Shown piece by piece: positions 53,382 to 64,000 of a stretch of 64,000 nucleotides of DNA. The position numbers and the translations under genes are program-made. The DNA comes from Selaginella moellendorffii (lineage: Eukaryota; Streptophyta; Lycopodiopsida; Selaginellales; Selaginellaceae). Under the pieces are notes generated by a model that worked only from the letters and a program-made list of their open reading frames with translations, had not been told where the DNA came from and ran no database searches. Every line of letters begins with the position of its first letter. Position 1 is the stretch's first letter. Location of the stretch: contig NW_003314317.1 in assembly GCF_000143415.4 (NCBI RefSeq), positions 1,123,183 through 1,187,182 on the forward strand. Direction: 5' to 3'.

Positions 53382-56196
53382 CAGTGTGACAATCCGAGCA
53401 GACACGCAAGTTCTTCATTATCCTAATCGGCGTCCCCGGCTCACAGGCGATGCTTGCAAACGCTATGGCGAGCTTCTCGCTATGGTAACTCAGCAACACC
53501 TCCTTCTCCTCGTCCAGGACGCTGTGAAGAACAGCCTTGGTGTCCGGCTGGTAGCCGGCCTTCTTCATCAACTCCTGGAGTCTGCTAAGCTCGGACAGAA
53601 TCTCCTGGTGCCGGGGATGCGAAGCCTCTCCAGCAACGAACCTGTGAAGAACGCCGTCGACTCTGATCAAGCTCACTCCCGGCTGCTTCTTCACACCCCG
53701 AGCTTTCATCCGGTTCCTCACAGCAAGCGCATCGGCCACTCGACCAACGGAAGAGTACATGTTGGCCAGAAGAACGTAAGGCCCGGAGCTCTGATCATCA
53801 AACTGGAGCAAGCTCTCGGCAGCCCGGGTTCCCAGCTTCACGTCACTGTGAGTTTTGCAAGAACCAAGCAATGATCCCCAGGCTCCAACGTCGGGGATAA
53901 ACGGCATGGTCTCCAGGAGCTCTCTGGCCGCTCCGAGCTGCCCCGCGCGTCCCAAAACATCCACCATTCGGCAGTAGTGCTCTCGCCAAGGGATCAAACC
54001 ATGGTCTCCTTGCATGGAAGTGAAATGCGTCCATCCTTCCTCGACCAGGCCAACATGACTACACGCTATCAAAATTCCCATGAAGGTGATATGGTCGGGC
54101 TTGGCTCCTTCGTTCCTCATCACGTACAAGTACCGTACTGCGGCCATTCCGTGGCCACAGCTGGCCATACCAGCAATGAGGGAGTTCCAGGACACGACGT
54201 TTCGGTACGGCATTTTGGCGAATAGCTCTTGGGCCTCCGCGAGGCGTCCGTGCTGGGCCAGCATGGCCACCATGGCCGTCCACGTCACGGTATCTTTCTC
54301 GTCCATGGAGTAGAATATGCGCCTTGCCTCCGCGAGGTCCATGTTGTGGGCATATGCCACGACCATCACGTTGTGTGAGACGACGTTCTTGTGTGGGATC
54401 GAATCAAAAATGGACTTCGCCTCGTCAAGATTCCCGGCTTGGGCATATGCCGCGACCATGGTGTTCCACGAGACCAGAGTCTTTTGCTTGATGCTATCAA
54501 ACATCGCCTTTGCGTGATCGAGCATTTGGGCGCTCGAGTAAGCCTCCATCATCGCATTGCAAGCTATCACGTCGGGGTTCTTGATTGAATCAAACATCTC
54601 TCGCGCATCTTTGATATACCCGTTTTGGGCATATGCAACGATCATGGATGTCCGAGTGCTTTGATCTGGATCCGGCAAGGTATCGAGCATCTTTCTCGCT
54701 TGGACGACCTCCCCGTTCTGGCTGTAAGCGATGATCATGGCCGTGTGTGACACGCGGTTTCTCTCGGGCATGAGAGCGTACACTCGCTTGGACTCGGTCA
54801 GCTGCCCGTTGACTCCGTACGCCTGGATCAGAGCCGTCCATGCCACGAGATCGCGCTCCGGAATGAGGTCGTACAGCACCTCCGCCTCCTCGAGCTGCCC
54901 GTTCTGGCCGCTGACCGCAATGAGAGCCGTCCACGCCACGACGTCGTGACGTGGCATTCTCTCGAACGTGGATCTTGCCAGGTGGACGTGCCCGGCCTGG
55001 GCGTACGCCGAGAGCAGCGCGTTCCACGACACCTCCTCGCGGCGTGGCATCTCGTCGAATATCCTCCTTGCCTGTCCGGGCTGAAGGCTCTGGGAATATG
55101 CCGCGATCATGGAGTTGAACGCCACCACCCCGCGCTGGGGCATTTTCGAAAACGCCAGCTCAGCTTCCCGCGCGCCGCACTTGTGGGCGTACGCTCCAAT
55201 CAGCGCGTTCCACGACACGTCGTCTCGCCGGGCAGCCCTGTCGAATATCCTCCGCGCCTCTTCCACAAGGCCATGGCGCGAGTAGGCCGAGAGCATGCTC
55301 GTCCATAGCGTGGGATCTTGCTGGGGCATTCTTCGCGAAAGATTCTCGGCCTCGCCAATCTTCCCCTGGTCGATGTAGATCTGGATCATGAAGCTGTAGC
55401 TCACGGCGTTGCGATCGGGCATGGCGGTGAAGATCTCCACGGCGTGGCCGAGGATCTCCTGGACGGCACAGGCCTTGATCATCAGCGTACACGACACGAT
55501 GTCCTGCTGCGGCGTTCGATCGAAGAGCTCCTTGGCGGAATCAAGGTCGCCCGACTGGGCATAGGCGGTGAGCATTGCATTCCAGGAGATTTTGTCCCTC
55601 CCTGGCGCGCGATCGAACACGCCCTTGGCCTCTGGGATCATCCTGTTGTCGGAGTATCCAGTGATAAGCGCGTTCCAGGAGATTACGTTGTGTTCGGGCG
55701 TGCGATCGAACATCGCGGTGGCGCCGGCAAGATCCCCGCTCTGGGCGTAGCCCGTGATCATGGAATTCCACGACGAGGAGCTCCAACGCGGCATCCTGGC
55801 GAAGATCTCGTCGGCATTGGACATGAATCCATGCTGCGAGAAGCCGGCGATGAGGCTGTTCCAGGAAACCACATTGTGGGAAGGGATTTGGTCGAAGATT
55901 GCCTTGGCGCTGCCAAGATCGCCATTCTCGGAGTAAACTTGCATGAGGATACAGCGTGAGAAGACATTGGGCTCGGGCAATTCATTGAACACCGCCTGTG
56001 CATCATCGATCCGGCTACATTTGCCATACATTTGAATGATCAGATTTTGGAGGAATAGATTGCCCCGGTGCTCCCCATCCGCGATCTGGTTGTGGATCTT
56101 TCTACCCTGTGCGAGATCCTTAGCGATGCCACACGATCGTATTGCTGTGGCTAGTGCGTTCTGCAGCTCCCTGACCTGTGTTTTCAGCAAGGACAT
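53275..56196 (-). CDS. PPR-DYW protein with long S-motif array, probable organellar C-to-U RNA editing factor
   Basis: Intronless, 973 codons. The first true ATG is at 56196 (an upstream in-frame TTG at 56205 is not used). About two dozen repeats of 31 residues (for example [34 protein letters not shown]) run from about residue 60 to 700, mostly consecutive S motifs, a layout frequent in lycophytes. One final P-L-S set (AKPDHITFMGILIACSHVG) leads to E/E+ motifs (WGSLLGSCKTHSDVKLG, YVLLANMYSSVGR). The PG box follows (KKQPGVSLIRVDG), then a complete DYW deaminase with HSEK, CSDCH and the terminal [12 protein letters not shown]. All zinc-binding and catalytic residues visible to me are present. 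The expected role is cytidine deamination at specific mitochondrial or plastid transcripts; the target is unknown. The stop codon is in the second copy of the junction duplication. Confidence 0.95.
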   Translation of the reverse strand: MSLLKTQVRELQNALATAIRSCGIAKDLAQGRKIHNQIADGEHRGNLFLQNLIIQMYGKCSRIDDAQAVFNELPEPNVFSRCILMQVYSENGDLGSAKAIFDQIPSHNVVSWNSLIAGFSQHGFMSNADEIFARMPRWSSSSWNSMITGYAQSGDLAGATAMFDRTPEHNVISWNALITGYSDNRMIPEAKGVFDRAPGRDKISWNAMLTAYAQSGDLDSAKELFDRTPQQDIVSCTLMIKACAVQEILGHAVEIFTAMPDRNAVSYSFMIQIYIDQGKIGEAENLSRRMPQQDPTLWTSMLSAYSRHGLVEEARRIFDRAARRDDVSWNALIGAYAHKCGAREAELAFSKMPQRGVVAFNSMIAAYSQSLQPGQARRIFDEMPRREEVSWNALLSAYAQAGHVHLARSTFERMPRHDVVAWTALIAVSGQNGQLEEAEVLYDLIPERDLVAWTALIQAYGVNGQLTESKRVYALMPERNRVSHTAMIIAYSQNGEVVQARKMLDTLPDPDQSTRTSMIVAYAQNGYIKDAREMFDSIKNPDVIACNAMMEAYSSAQMLDHAKAMFDSIKQKTLVSWNTMVAAYAQAGNLDEAKSIFDSIPHKNVVSHNVMVVAYAHNMDLAEARRIFYSMDEKDTVTWTAMVAMLAQHGRLAEAQELFAKMPYRNVVSWNSLIAGMASCGHGMAAVRYLYVMRNEGAKPDHITFMGILIACSHVGLVEEGWTHFTSMQGDHGLIPWREHYCRMVDVLGRAGQLGAARELLETMPFIPDVGAWGSLLGSCKTHSDVKLGTRAAESLLQFDDQSSGPYVLLANMYSSVGRVADALAVRNRMKARGVKKQPGVSLIRVDGVLHRFVAGEASHPRHQEILSELSRLQELMKKAGYQPDTKAVLHSVLDEEKEVLLSYHSEKLAIAFASIACEPGTPIRIMKNLRVCSDCHTATKFLSKLLQREIIVRDGYRFHNFENGTCSCGDYW

Positions 56197-58256
56197 AGAT
56201 TTCAAAAGCTAAACCCGGTTGATCCATATTATGGATAAAGAAAAGGTGGTAATATAAACTAATATATTTCCTTACTGAATTTTTAAGAAATAGTAAATAA
56301 CTTTTTTTTCTCTAACTTCAATTAATAATATCATATTTATCTAAGTAAAAGATAAAATATTTTATGGGTTACTAGTAATGCCTGACAAATACTGGCTGGA
56401 TAAATAAGTTTTAACTAACCTTGGAATTTAGATTTTAATTAATAATAAAATATTAAAATATGGAAACAAAAGAATTGGAACTAGCATGGGACAATTTTAA
56501 TAATGTATTGCATTTTATTAAGTTTTATTTACTTAAGTTACTTGTTGTTGCATGCACTTATGCTTAGAGGCTTACCATTCCTAATCTCGATCCTCATGCT
56601 AAAAGTGTCAATTCTAACATCTCATCAACTTGATATGCATGAGATTAAAAACAAAAGTTATTATCATTCCATCTCTAAGAAAAAGAGAATATTTTGCATT
56701 GATCCTTTAACTTGGTTCATTTCAAACAACACTCCATCACCTCTATTACCCCCGCCCCCCCCAGATAGATGCTCTAGATAACAAATTCTATCAAGTGAAG
56801 AGTGGCCATTGGCTTAAAAAATGTTACTTGTATTAAACACCACATATTATCTTGTGATATGTCATTGATGTGACACTTTGCTATGTGGAAAAAACATTAA
56901 GAAATATCAACCAAAAAATGTTATTTATATAGTGGCAATACTGAATCAAAAGTTGAAGTAATCCACATGTCATTTGGTTGCTATAAGAATGTTGTAAAAA
57001 TGCATGTTAAAAGAAAATTATATACTTGTAAGTAGATGTAATTCCAATGGTAGATGTTGCATGTTCGTGTGAACTGGAAGAGTGTTAGTATGATATAGAC
57101 ATTAGCGAACTCTTTTACAAGAGTATTTGATCATGATATATTAGTTAAAAGAGACAAATAAAAGAAGTAAACATACCACTAATATCAAGTATGTTATTGG
57201 AATTTTATCAATTGTAATGCAAATTAAATTGTCATTTGAAAGTAAAAGTGTAATATACCACTAATGTCAGGAGTGCCAAGTTCACATTAACTATAGGGCA
57301 AATTTGATTAATCAAAGAAGAAAACAATGTATGAACCATTAGATTATGCAATCCAAGAATATTGTGGTGCTTGGTGATAGTAGGTTTTGTTACAACATAG
57401 TTCATAGTTATTTTTATTTTTATTCCTTGATATAGCATGCTTATAATGTTATAGATAAATTTTGATTATTATAAGTTTAAGAATTGGCTATATATATTGT
57501 CAACCTTGTGAACTAGTGATGTAGTAGAAATATAGTCAATTGCATCATCACTTGAAGACAACACATATACTTTCCATTATTGGAAAAACAAAGAACTTTA
57601 GGAATGTTGAAAGTATAAGAAATATATCATCAATGGAGCAAATTCATGTATGAATATAAATATGTTACATAGAAACAACCAATAGAAATAATGCAGCTTG
57701 TCTATGAGAGATGAGGTTGTATTAGTACAAACATAATTTTATAAATTACAACTAGGGAATGTATCTAGTGTTATTATATATAGGTATATATAGTTTCTAG
57801 AAAGGCTCAGTTCAATGTTTTAAACAAAGCTTGGTTGGTATACAAGCTCCTTAGGTTTCTCTGTAGCCTATCATTTCTAGAAAGGCTTGAAAAATTAGTG
57901 TTTTAAATGTCATGCATGCTCACTAATAGCAATTGGTAGAATGCCATGTTTTCTTCCTCCAATAGCACACCAAGGATCAAGGAACATAAATAGTAGCAAA
58001 GGAGCTAGCTATGTTTGAGCATTCCATCTATAAAAAAATAAAGAATAAATTTATATCCACCTTACTATGTAAAAGGTGGCACAACTCTTTATCATTCTCC
58101 AAGAAACCTTTTAACACTAATAAATTGGATGAGCATAAATTTTGTGGATAGAACAATAGAGTTAAATCACTCTTGTGCAACAAGAATATTAAAGGATTAA
58201 ACTACCACTCATTTACCTAGAGAATTGAATTTGTTTTTAAAAAAGTCTATAGTAAT
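56197..58256. other. AT-rich region, no gene seen
   Basis: Many stops in all frames. A C-run near 56750 and short chance frames only. The sequence drops sharply in GC beyond the PPR gene start. Confidence 0.5.
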
Positions 58257-58965
58257 ATATAGGCAACCAAAGGGAATAACTCAAGAGATATTTATAAAGG
58301 TTCAAATATAAAGAGAAAGGGTGCACCTTTTTTTTCCAATTAATTAAAGATCTTGGGATATTTGAAGTTAATTGTCTTTGGGTTTAAATAGTACTGGATT
58401 GGATGACTTCCCAGAAAATCCAAATCCACTAGCTTCCATTTGGTATTCCATTTGGTATTAAAGGTTTCAGATCCGACTCAATTGATTGGTTAAGGGAATC
58501 ACACTATATGTTGAGATTGACATCTAGCAAATTTAGTTTACCTCTGACTATGCTCGACCTAAAGAGTAGGGTGTCAAAAGAGCAGGGCTCTTAAAAAGGT
58601 TGTAATTTTAAGCTTCCACTCACGAGAGCGTGAACTTTGTAACCACATGTTAAAATTAGCATCTAGCAAATCTAATTTGCCTCCAATTAAGTTTAACCCG
58701 AGGGGTAGGGTGTTAAAAGAGCAAGGCTTTCTGAAAAGTTGTAACTCTTACCTTTCATTCATAAAAGTGTGAATAAAAGGGAACAACTAAAAAGATAATT
58801 CATAAGGGTTCAAATATAGAAAGAAAGGGCATATGAATAAGAGTGCACCTCCTTTTTTAATTGATTAAAAGTCTTGGGATATTTAAGGTTAAATATCCTT
58901 GGGTTTAAATAGTACTATGTTAGGTGACCTCCTGATAAATCCAAATCTAACAGCTTATATGATAA
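58257..58965 (+). mobile_element. Decayed T1 TRIM element with duplicated interior
   Basis: Plus-strand T1 LTR-like sequences at about 58257-58435 and 58770-58965 (GGGTTCAAATATA, TCTTGGGATATTT, GGTGACCTCCTG). They flank an interior in which the T1 segment around GTAGGGTGTCAAAAGAGC occurs twice (about 58527-58600 and 58665-58740). A TTTGGTATTAAAGG primer-site remnant follows the first LTR. Heavily mutated, with no clear target-site duplication. Confidence 0.65.
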
Positions 58966-59345
58966 TAGAAGTGTTAACAATATACTATATCAATTGATTT
59001 CTTATGGCACTCAATTTCTGGATAACATGAGGTTAAGTATCCTTGGGTGTAAAAAGTATTGCGTTAGGTGACCTCCTAGAAAGTTTAAATCCAACAATTT
59101 ACATAATAATAGAAGTATTAACAACATACTAGATCAATTCATTTCTTTTAGCACTCAATTGGGTTGAGTGACCTCCTAAGAAGTCCAAATAGAAGTATTA
59201 ACAATATACTAGATCAATTGATTTCTTATAGCACTCAACTAGGTTGAGTGACCTCACGAAAAGTCCAAATCTAACAGTTTATATAATAATAAAAGTGTTA
59301 ACAACATACTAGATCAATTAATTTTTTATAGCACTCAACTGCTGT
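58966..59345. repeat. Tandem repeat derived from the T1 LTR end
   Basis: About four units of roughly 80-120 bp, each with AACAACATACTAGATCAATT, TAGCACTCAA, GGTTGAGTGACCTCC and AAGTCCAAATC. The last part of each unit equals the T1 LTR terminus, so it appears to have spread by local tandem duplication. Confidence 0.7.
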
Positions 59346-60685
59346 ATAATATGACCATGGCACTCTACTACTACCTAGAGTGCTAATCACACTCCACTAC
59401 TCTAGAGTGTTTGCTCCACTGTTAATATAGCATGACAAAGGACAATCACTCAACATTCCCATTCATAAACCATAGAGCTCCTTGGCCACCATCACTAGCA
59501 CTTGGTGGCCGCTAATAAACATCTTTGTGCTTGAGTGACACAAACTCTTACACCTTTATCTCTAGCCCTGGGTGTTTCCTCCCCCACTTCCCCTAGAAAG
59601 TTCATAGTTGAAGAGCTGCAGTAAAGAGGGGTTTTATCCCTTAAAACAAATAGGTGTTGCTCACACCATTGCCTATTGGACGACCCAACCTTGCAAATAT
59701 TTTTCAAAAGGACGTGCAATAAAAAAGTAATGTTTATTGGGTTACCCACATCCAATAGCACTAATTAGCCAAATCAAACAACCCACAAATTTGATTTAGT
59801 AGATGTAGATTAAAAAAATTAACACTAAGCTAATCTAGATTAAGATAAAAATCAGGTTTGTGGACCATACTAAGTGGTAACTTTTATCTCTTATTTGAAA
59901 CTTTGTATAATGGCAAGGGAATGTGGTCCTCCTCCATGGCTAGAGGAGCAATTGGCATTGGTGTTTGTGCAACTTGCACAAAATCATGTAGGCATATAAT
60001 AAGTGTTGCAAGCATTTAACAATGAACTATACTAGTTACAATCCTTGTCTTCATCTGACACTAGTTAGATTATTAATAAAGGATGCATACTCTTAGATTG
60101 AGCATTTGGCATAGTGGCTACTAAAATAGTTAGGATGATGTGGTGAAGCTTTATGAACTTCCTTTATACTTGTAAAGTAATATAGCCTTAAAGTTTGCAA
60201 ACTTTATAACACCTCATGATGATGTCCTTAAATTGTAACATCAATAAGGTCAAAATGCAATCTTCTTTGGAGAAGGCATGAAGAATTTCTCAAGTGGATC
60301 AAGTTGGGTTTTCTTTATTATTTTTGGCCAAAATGTAGTGTTTGTTTGTGGCCATCATCCATAACATGAAGGAGGTAAAGTTCTTAATGCCATATCCATG
60401 TGGCATACATTCCTTTCCTCATCCTACACTTAACAAATCTTTGATACCAATGGAGGTGGACACTCCAACCATTTCAGTGGCACATGAACAAAATAGCTAT
60501 GACAACTAGGGTAAGCACGCTTATGGTTAGGTGAGGAAAGAATAGAGGATGTGTTCATAGATTATAATGTTATAATTGTTAAAGTTGAGGGCATATCATG
60601 GTAAACTATAGCAATTGCATCAGATGTTGAAAATGCATACGTAATTTGTAAAATAAACTATAACTAAAGACAATCTTAATATAAC
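59346..60685. other. AT-rich region, no gene seen
   Basis: Short frames only (the longest is 88 codons on the minus strand at 59495-59761, without recognisable domains). Confidence 0.45.
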
Positions 60686-60689
60686 TTAG

Positions 60690-62550
60690 TGACAATTAAG
60701 GATAATTGAGGATAACTAATTGAATACAACCAAAGACAAACTAGTCTATGTGGTGGCTTATTACTTCAATTATTTAGTGTAAGTAGCTAAAAAGAATGAC
60801 TCGAGATGATTCATAGGGTTCAAATATAAAGGGGTAACAAACCAAAAGTTCTAGATATTTTCTAGATAAAATTGATCATTATAACCTCTAGAGATTATAT
60901 ATTACCTGGCCATATAATGAAAGAAATTAAAATGGGGCTTCATCTTATTTGTGATCAAGCTTTGAAGCTTATCTCATGAAGCCTCTTAAGCTTGAGAGGC
61001 AAAAATATCACATCCCTAGAATTTGTCTTCTAGGAGCACTACACACTTCTTGCCACTCTTTTACCTTGCATCATCATGCATTAGAAAAAATCTATGGCAC
61101 TGAGAATTTTAGTGAAGCCTTGTAAGTGTGTCCACAATTTATTTAATCTATGATTGAGGTTGTGATGGGTAGATAGAAAAAGTCATGATGCCCCATCCGT
61201 AGCTTATTTTTAGCCATTCCATAGCCAATAAGATTCTAGAATATTCTATAACCAAATCAGTTTCTTTTTGGCCAATTTTTTTAAAAAGTAGTATGGAGTA
61301 AATAATGAAGATGTGCTTCATGCTAGCTTTATCTATGAATAAGTAATAAGGAATTCATTAATATCATTAATTCTTACATGTCCAAGTTTGTTATAACTTC
61401 TAAAATGGTTAGATATACAATATAAATAGGAGAAAATAATTCTTTATCAAGATTTATTTATCAATACTCTGAACTTCCTTTTGCAACTACTAACAATTTA
61501 GCAAAGCCTTTATCATTAGCTTTAAAGGTCTAAATTAAGAAAGCCACAGAAATGACAATTATCATCCTACTTTGCTTTACAAGACTAAAAATGAGACAAA
61601 AGACAAACAAACTCTTTAAACAATAGTATGAATGCAAGCAATAATTCAAGTTGATGAATTTAGAATATGAAACCTACTAAATGAAACCTTTTCACACTGC
61701 TAGCATTTATTGCAGGTTGTACTTTTAATGTCTAACATGGCTTTCTTATAACATCCATGGACATAAAAACTTGCTACTAGCTTGCCACAGCTCTTACATG
61801 GTCACCATGTAAATGGTCTCTAGTATAATAACCTTGATATTGCATAAATAAAAGAGAAAAAATAACATAATAGTGCTTGGTGCTCCCTTGCATGCCTCCT
61901 CTAAAGAAGCAACTTCTAACCTTTAGAGATTATATGGCTGGCAGGTGACATGAGCAAGAGAAGTTAGAATGAAGCTTCCTCTTATTTGTAATTGACCTCT
62001 TGAAACTCATCCAATGAAATGTCTCATTCATAACTAAACTTGTAAGACATACATATTATGTCCCCAGAACTTGTGTTCCAAGAGCATTACACACTTGGTT
62101 GCTCTACATCGTCACATGTTGGAAGAAATTTATGGCACTAAGAATCTTCATGAAGCCTCCTAGATACATCCACAACTTATTTAATTTACAATTAAGGACT
62201 ATAGTAAGCTAGCCAGTGCCACTAGGGCAAAGTTGTGCAATGACCAAACAGGAAAGCTCATGCCCTAATGGGCTATAATGCTCTATCCATGGCCCATTTG
62301 CATTCATTCCATAGCCAAGAAGATTCCAGCCTTGATGGGCTATGATGTCCATTAATAGCCCATTTGTAGCCATTCCATACGCAAAAAGATTCTAGTGAAT
62401 ATTTTATAACCAAGAAAGTTGGATCAAGTTTTTTCTTGCCAGTTCTAATTTGTCTTTATTTGTCTTTAGTTGTGTTAGTTGTCTTTGGTTGACTTCAGTT
62501 GACTTTAGTTGTTCTTGGTTATCTTCAGTTGTCCTCAGTTGTCACTAAAT
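60690..62550. mobile_element. Possible inverted-repeat-bounded element with internal direct repeats
   Basis: The left end (about 60690-60755) is the diverged reverse complement of the right end (about 62455-62550), both built of short TTGTCTTTRGTTG / TATCCTCAATT units. Within it, about 60880-61290 and 61905-62440 are diverged direct copies (shared blocks around ATTTATGGCACT and TAGCCATTCCATA). No transposase frame is visible. It could be a non-autonomous DNA transposon or an old LTR element; boundaries are approximate. Confidence 0.4.
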
Positions 62551-64000
62551 TATTTAGAAAGAAGTTTATCTTAACTATTTATTTAGAAAAACTACCTCAT
62601 TATAATATAAGTTTTACTAGCATTTCTTATACTTATTTGATAGTGAGTTAACATTTATGTGTCTTTCACTTTAATTGCTAACAATTTCATAAGTACTAGG
62701 TATTCTTAGGACTATTTATGTCTTTCATAGTTGTATTAAAAATTTAGGATGTTTAAGTTTTTCTATAATAGAGGTTTTAATTCTTGAAAATAGGGAAAGT
62801 TTAATTTACATTTAAAAATTGTTATTTTTTCAGATGGATAAATAAATTATATTTAATTATAATTTTTCTATTCTTTATTTATTTTATTTTACTTTCCACT
62901 AATTTATGGCAAATTGCACATTGGTGCCCCTTTTATTTACACATATGTGGATATTTGTTATTACACACATATATAAAATATTATACACATAATCATGTTG
63001 ATTGCTATAATAAGTTATTGTATGCATTTTAATATTTGAATGGGACTACTTACTTTTTTTAAGTGATTATTTATTTCACCTGTAAAATAATTAGCAGATC
63101 TGAAATATGTATATATAAATATTAAATGGTTTGATGGGATAAAATCATATTTTAGTGGACTCAGTTGCAATTACTTATGGATGTGCCCCCATTATTACTA
63201 TTTCTCATCATATTGACTTACTTTTCAATGCACCATTATACAAAACCACCCTTCTATAGAAGATCTCTCGCTTCAATTCTAATTCATTATATGTGTGACA
63301 ATACTTTATATTTTTCTTTACCCAGTAAGTAGCTAAATTTAAATATTGTAGTACTTAAACTTTAAAGTGTATAGTGTAAAGTTTAAATAGTGAAAAGTTC
63401 TATATTTAAAATACCTATAAAATAATGCAACTTAATCCATATACAAAAAAATATTAAACAAATGATTATAATTGGCTCCTTAATTGGTGTTTCAAGTTAA
63501 AAAATGTAATTAATATAATTTTAATTTGTATGGAATTCATCAAGAAATAAATAATTTAACATTATATCAAATTTATTTATTTAAAACTGATGGTTAATAT
63601 GGATAGCAAGTTTAAGCACTTGGCTCAACTTTGAAGAGTGGTTCGTTTCTTGTTTTGAAGGGTTTATTTGACATATACCTTTCACTTTGAGCGTCTAATA
63701 AAATATATAGACTTTAAAATGTAATATATATATTCATGTTTTATAAGTATAATTAGTATAGATATATATAATGTTTATAGTAGATATACTTAATATTGTT
63801 ACAAACACTTTAATACAATCATACTGCTTGATGTATTACATTATGTTTAACTCTTTATTAACTGTATTTATCACTATAAGTCTATAGTTAAAACTCATAA
63901 TGGTTTCTGAGAACACTATATTTCATTATGAAATTTTATTTTTAATTTTAACCTTTTCTTTTGAAATGTTAAATAAGAAATCATCATGTTATAAACAGTA
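62551..64000. other. Very AT-rich end of the window, nothing recognised
   Basis: Low-complexity TTTA/ATAT-rich sequence without frames of note. Confidence 0.5.

Noticed and set aside
54946-55959. Several plus-strand frames of 100-213 codons opposite the DYW-PPR gene
   Set aside because: They are shadows of a repetitive GC-richer coding sequence. The minus-strand frame has full domain support.

Overview
The window looks like nuclear DNA of a land plant, most probably a lycophyte of the Selaginella type. The evidence is an intronless DYW-class PPR gene built mostly of 31-residue S motifs, a second intronless PLS-class PPR gene, a split gene whose GT-AG introns are nearly all about 50 bases, MIR156-family hairpins, nuclear-type tRNA-Lys(UUU) genes and a large block of nested LTR retroelements. 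The species is inferred, not proven. Exon boundaries were worked out by eye.

Layout. 1-3289: a ten-exon plus-strand gene, cut by the window start, ending in an FCP1/NIF-like HAD domain. 3300-33200: a nested retroelement block of at least five non-autonomous families. I call them A (LTR about 1.14 kb), B (LTR about 1.43 kb), C (solo LTR 1.07 kb), T1 (a TRIM with LTR about 190 bp) and T2 (a TRIM with LTR about 160-200 bp). Eleven insertions have recognisable boundaries, and seven of these have perfect 5-bp target-site duplications. None carries a recognisable gag or pol reading frame. 33201-37480: AT-rich with no gene found. 37481-43230: gene debris (an LRR fragment and an orphan DYW fragment) in a roughly 2-kb tandem segmental duplication carrying tRNA-Lys(UUU) copies.

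43563-45104: an intronless secreted beta-helix (pectin-lyase-like) gene. 45200-50330, minus strand: three MIR156-type hairpins interleaved with phase-compatible exon-like segments of an unidentified spliced gene. 50599-53070 (+) and 53275-56196 (-): two convergent PPR genes whose shared 3' junction has been tandemly duplicated. 56197-64000: AT-rich sequence with decayed T1 copies, a tandem repeat and an inverted-repeat-bounded segment.

How the parts relate: the DYW protein is expected to be an organellar C-to-U RNA-editing factor and the neighbouring PPR protein an organellar RNA-binding protein. The MIR156 hairpins would supply the small RNA that represses SPL/SBP transcription factors in land plants. 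The retroelement families inserted into one another (A into B, and B into A), so they were active over overlapping periods. Families A, B and C share an internal LTR module, which suggests a common regulatory core or LTR recombination.
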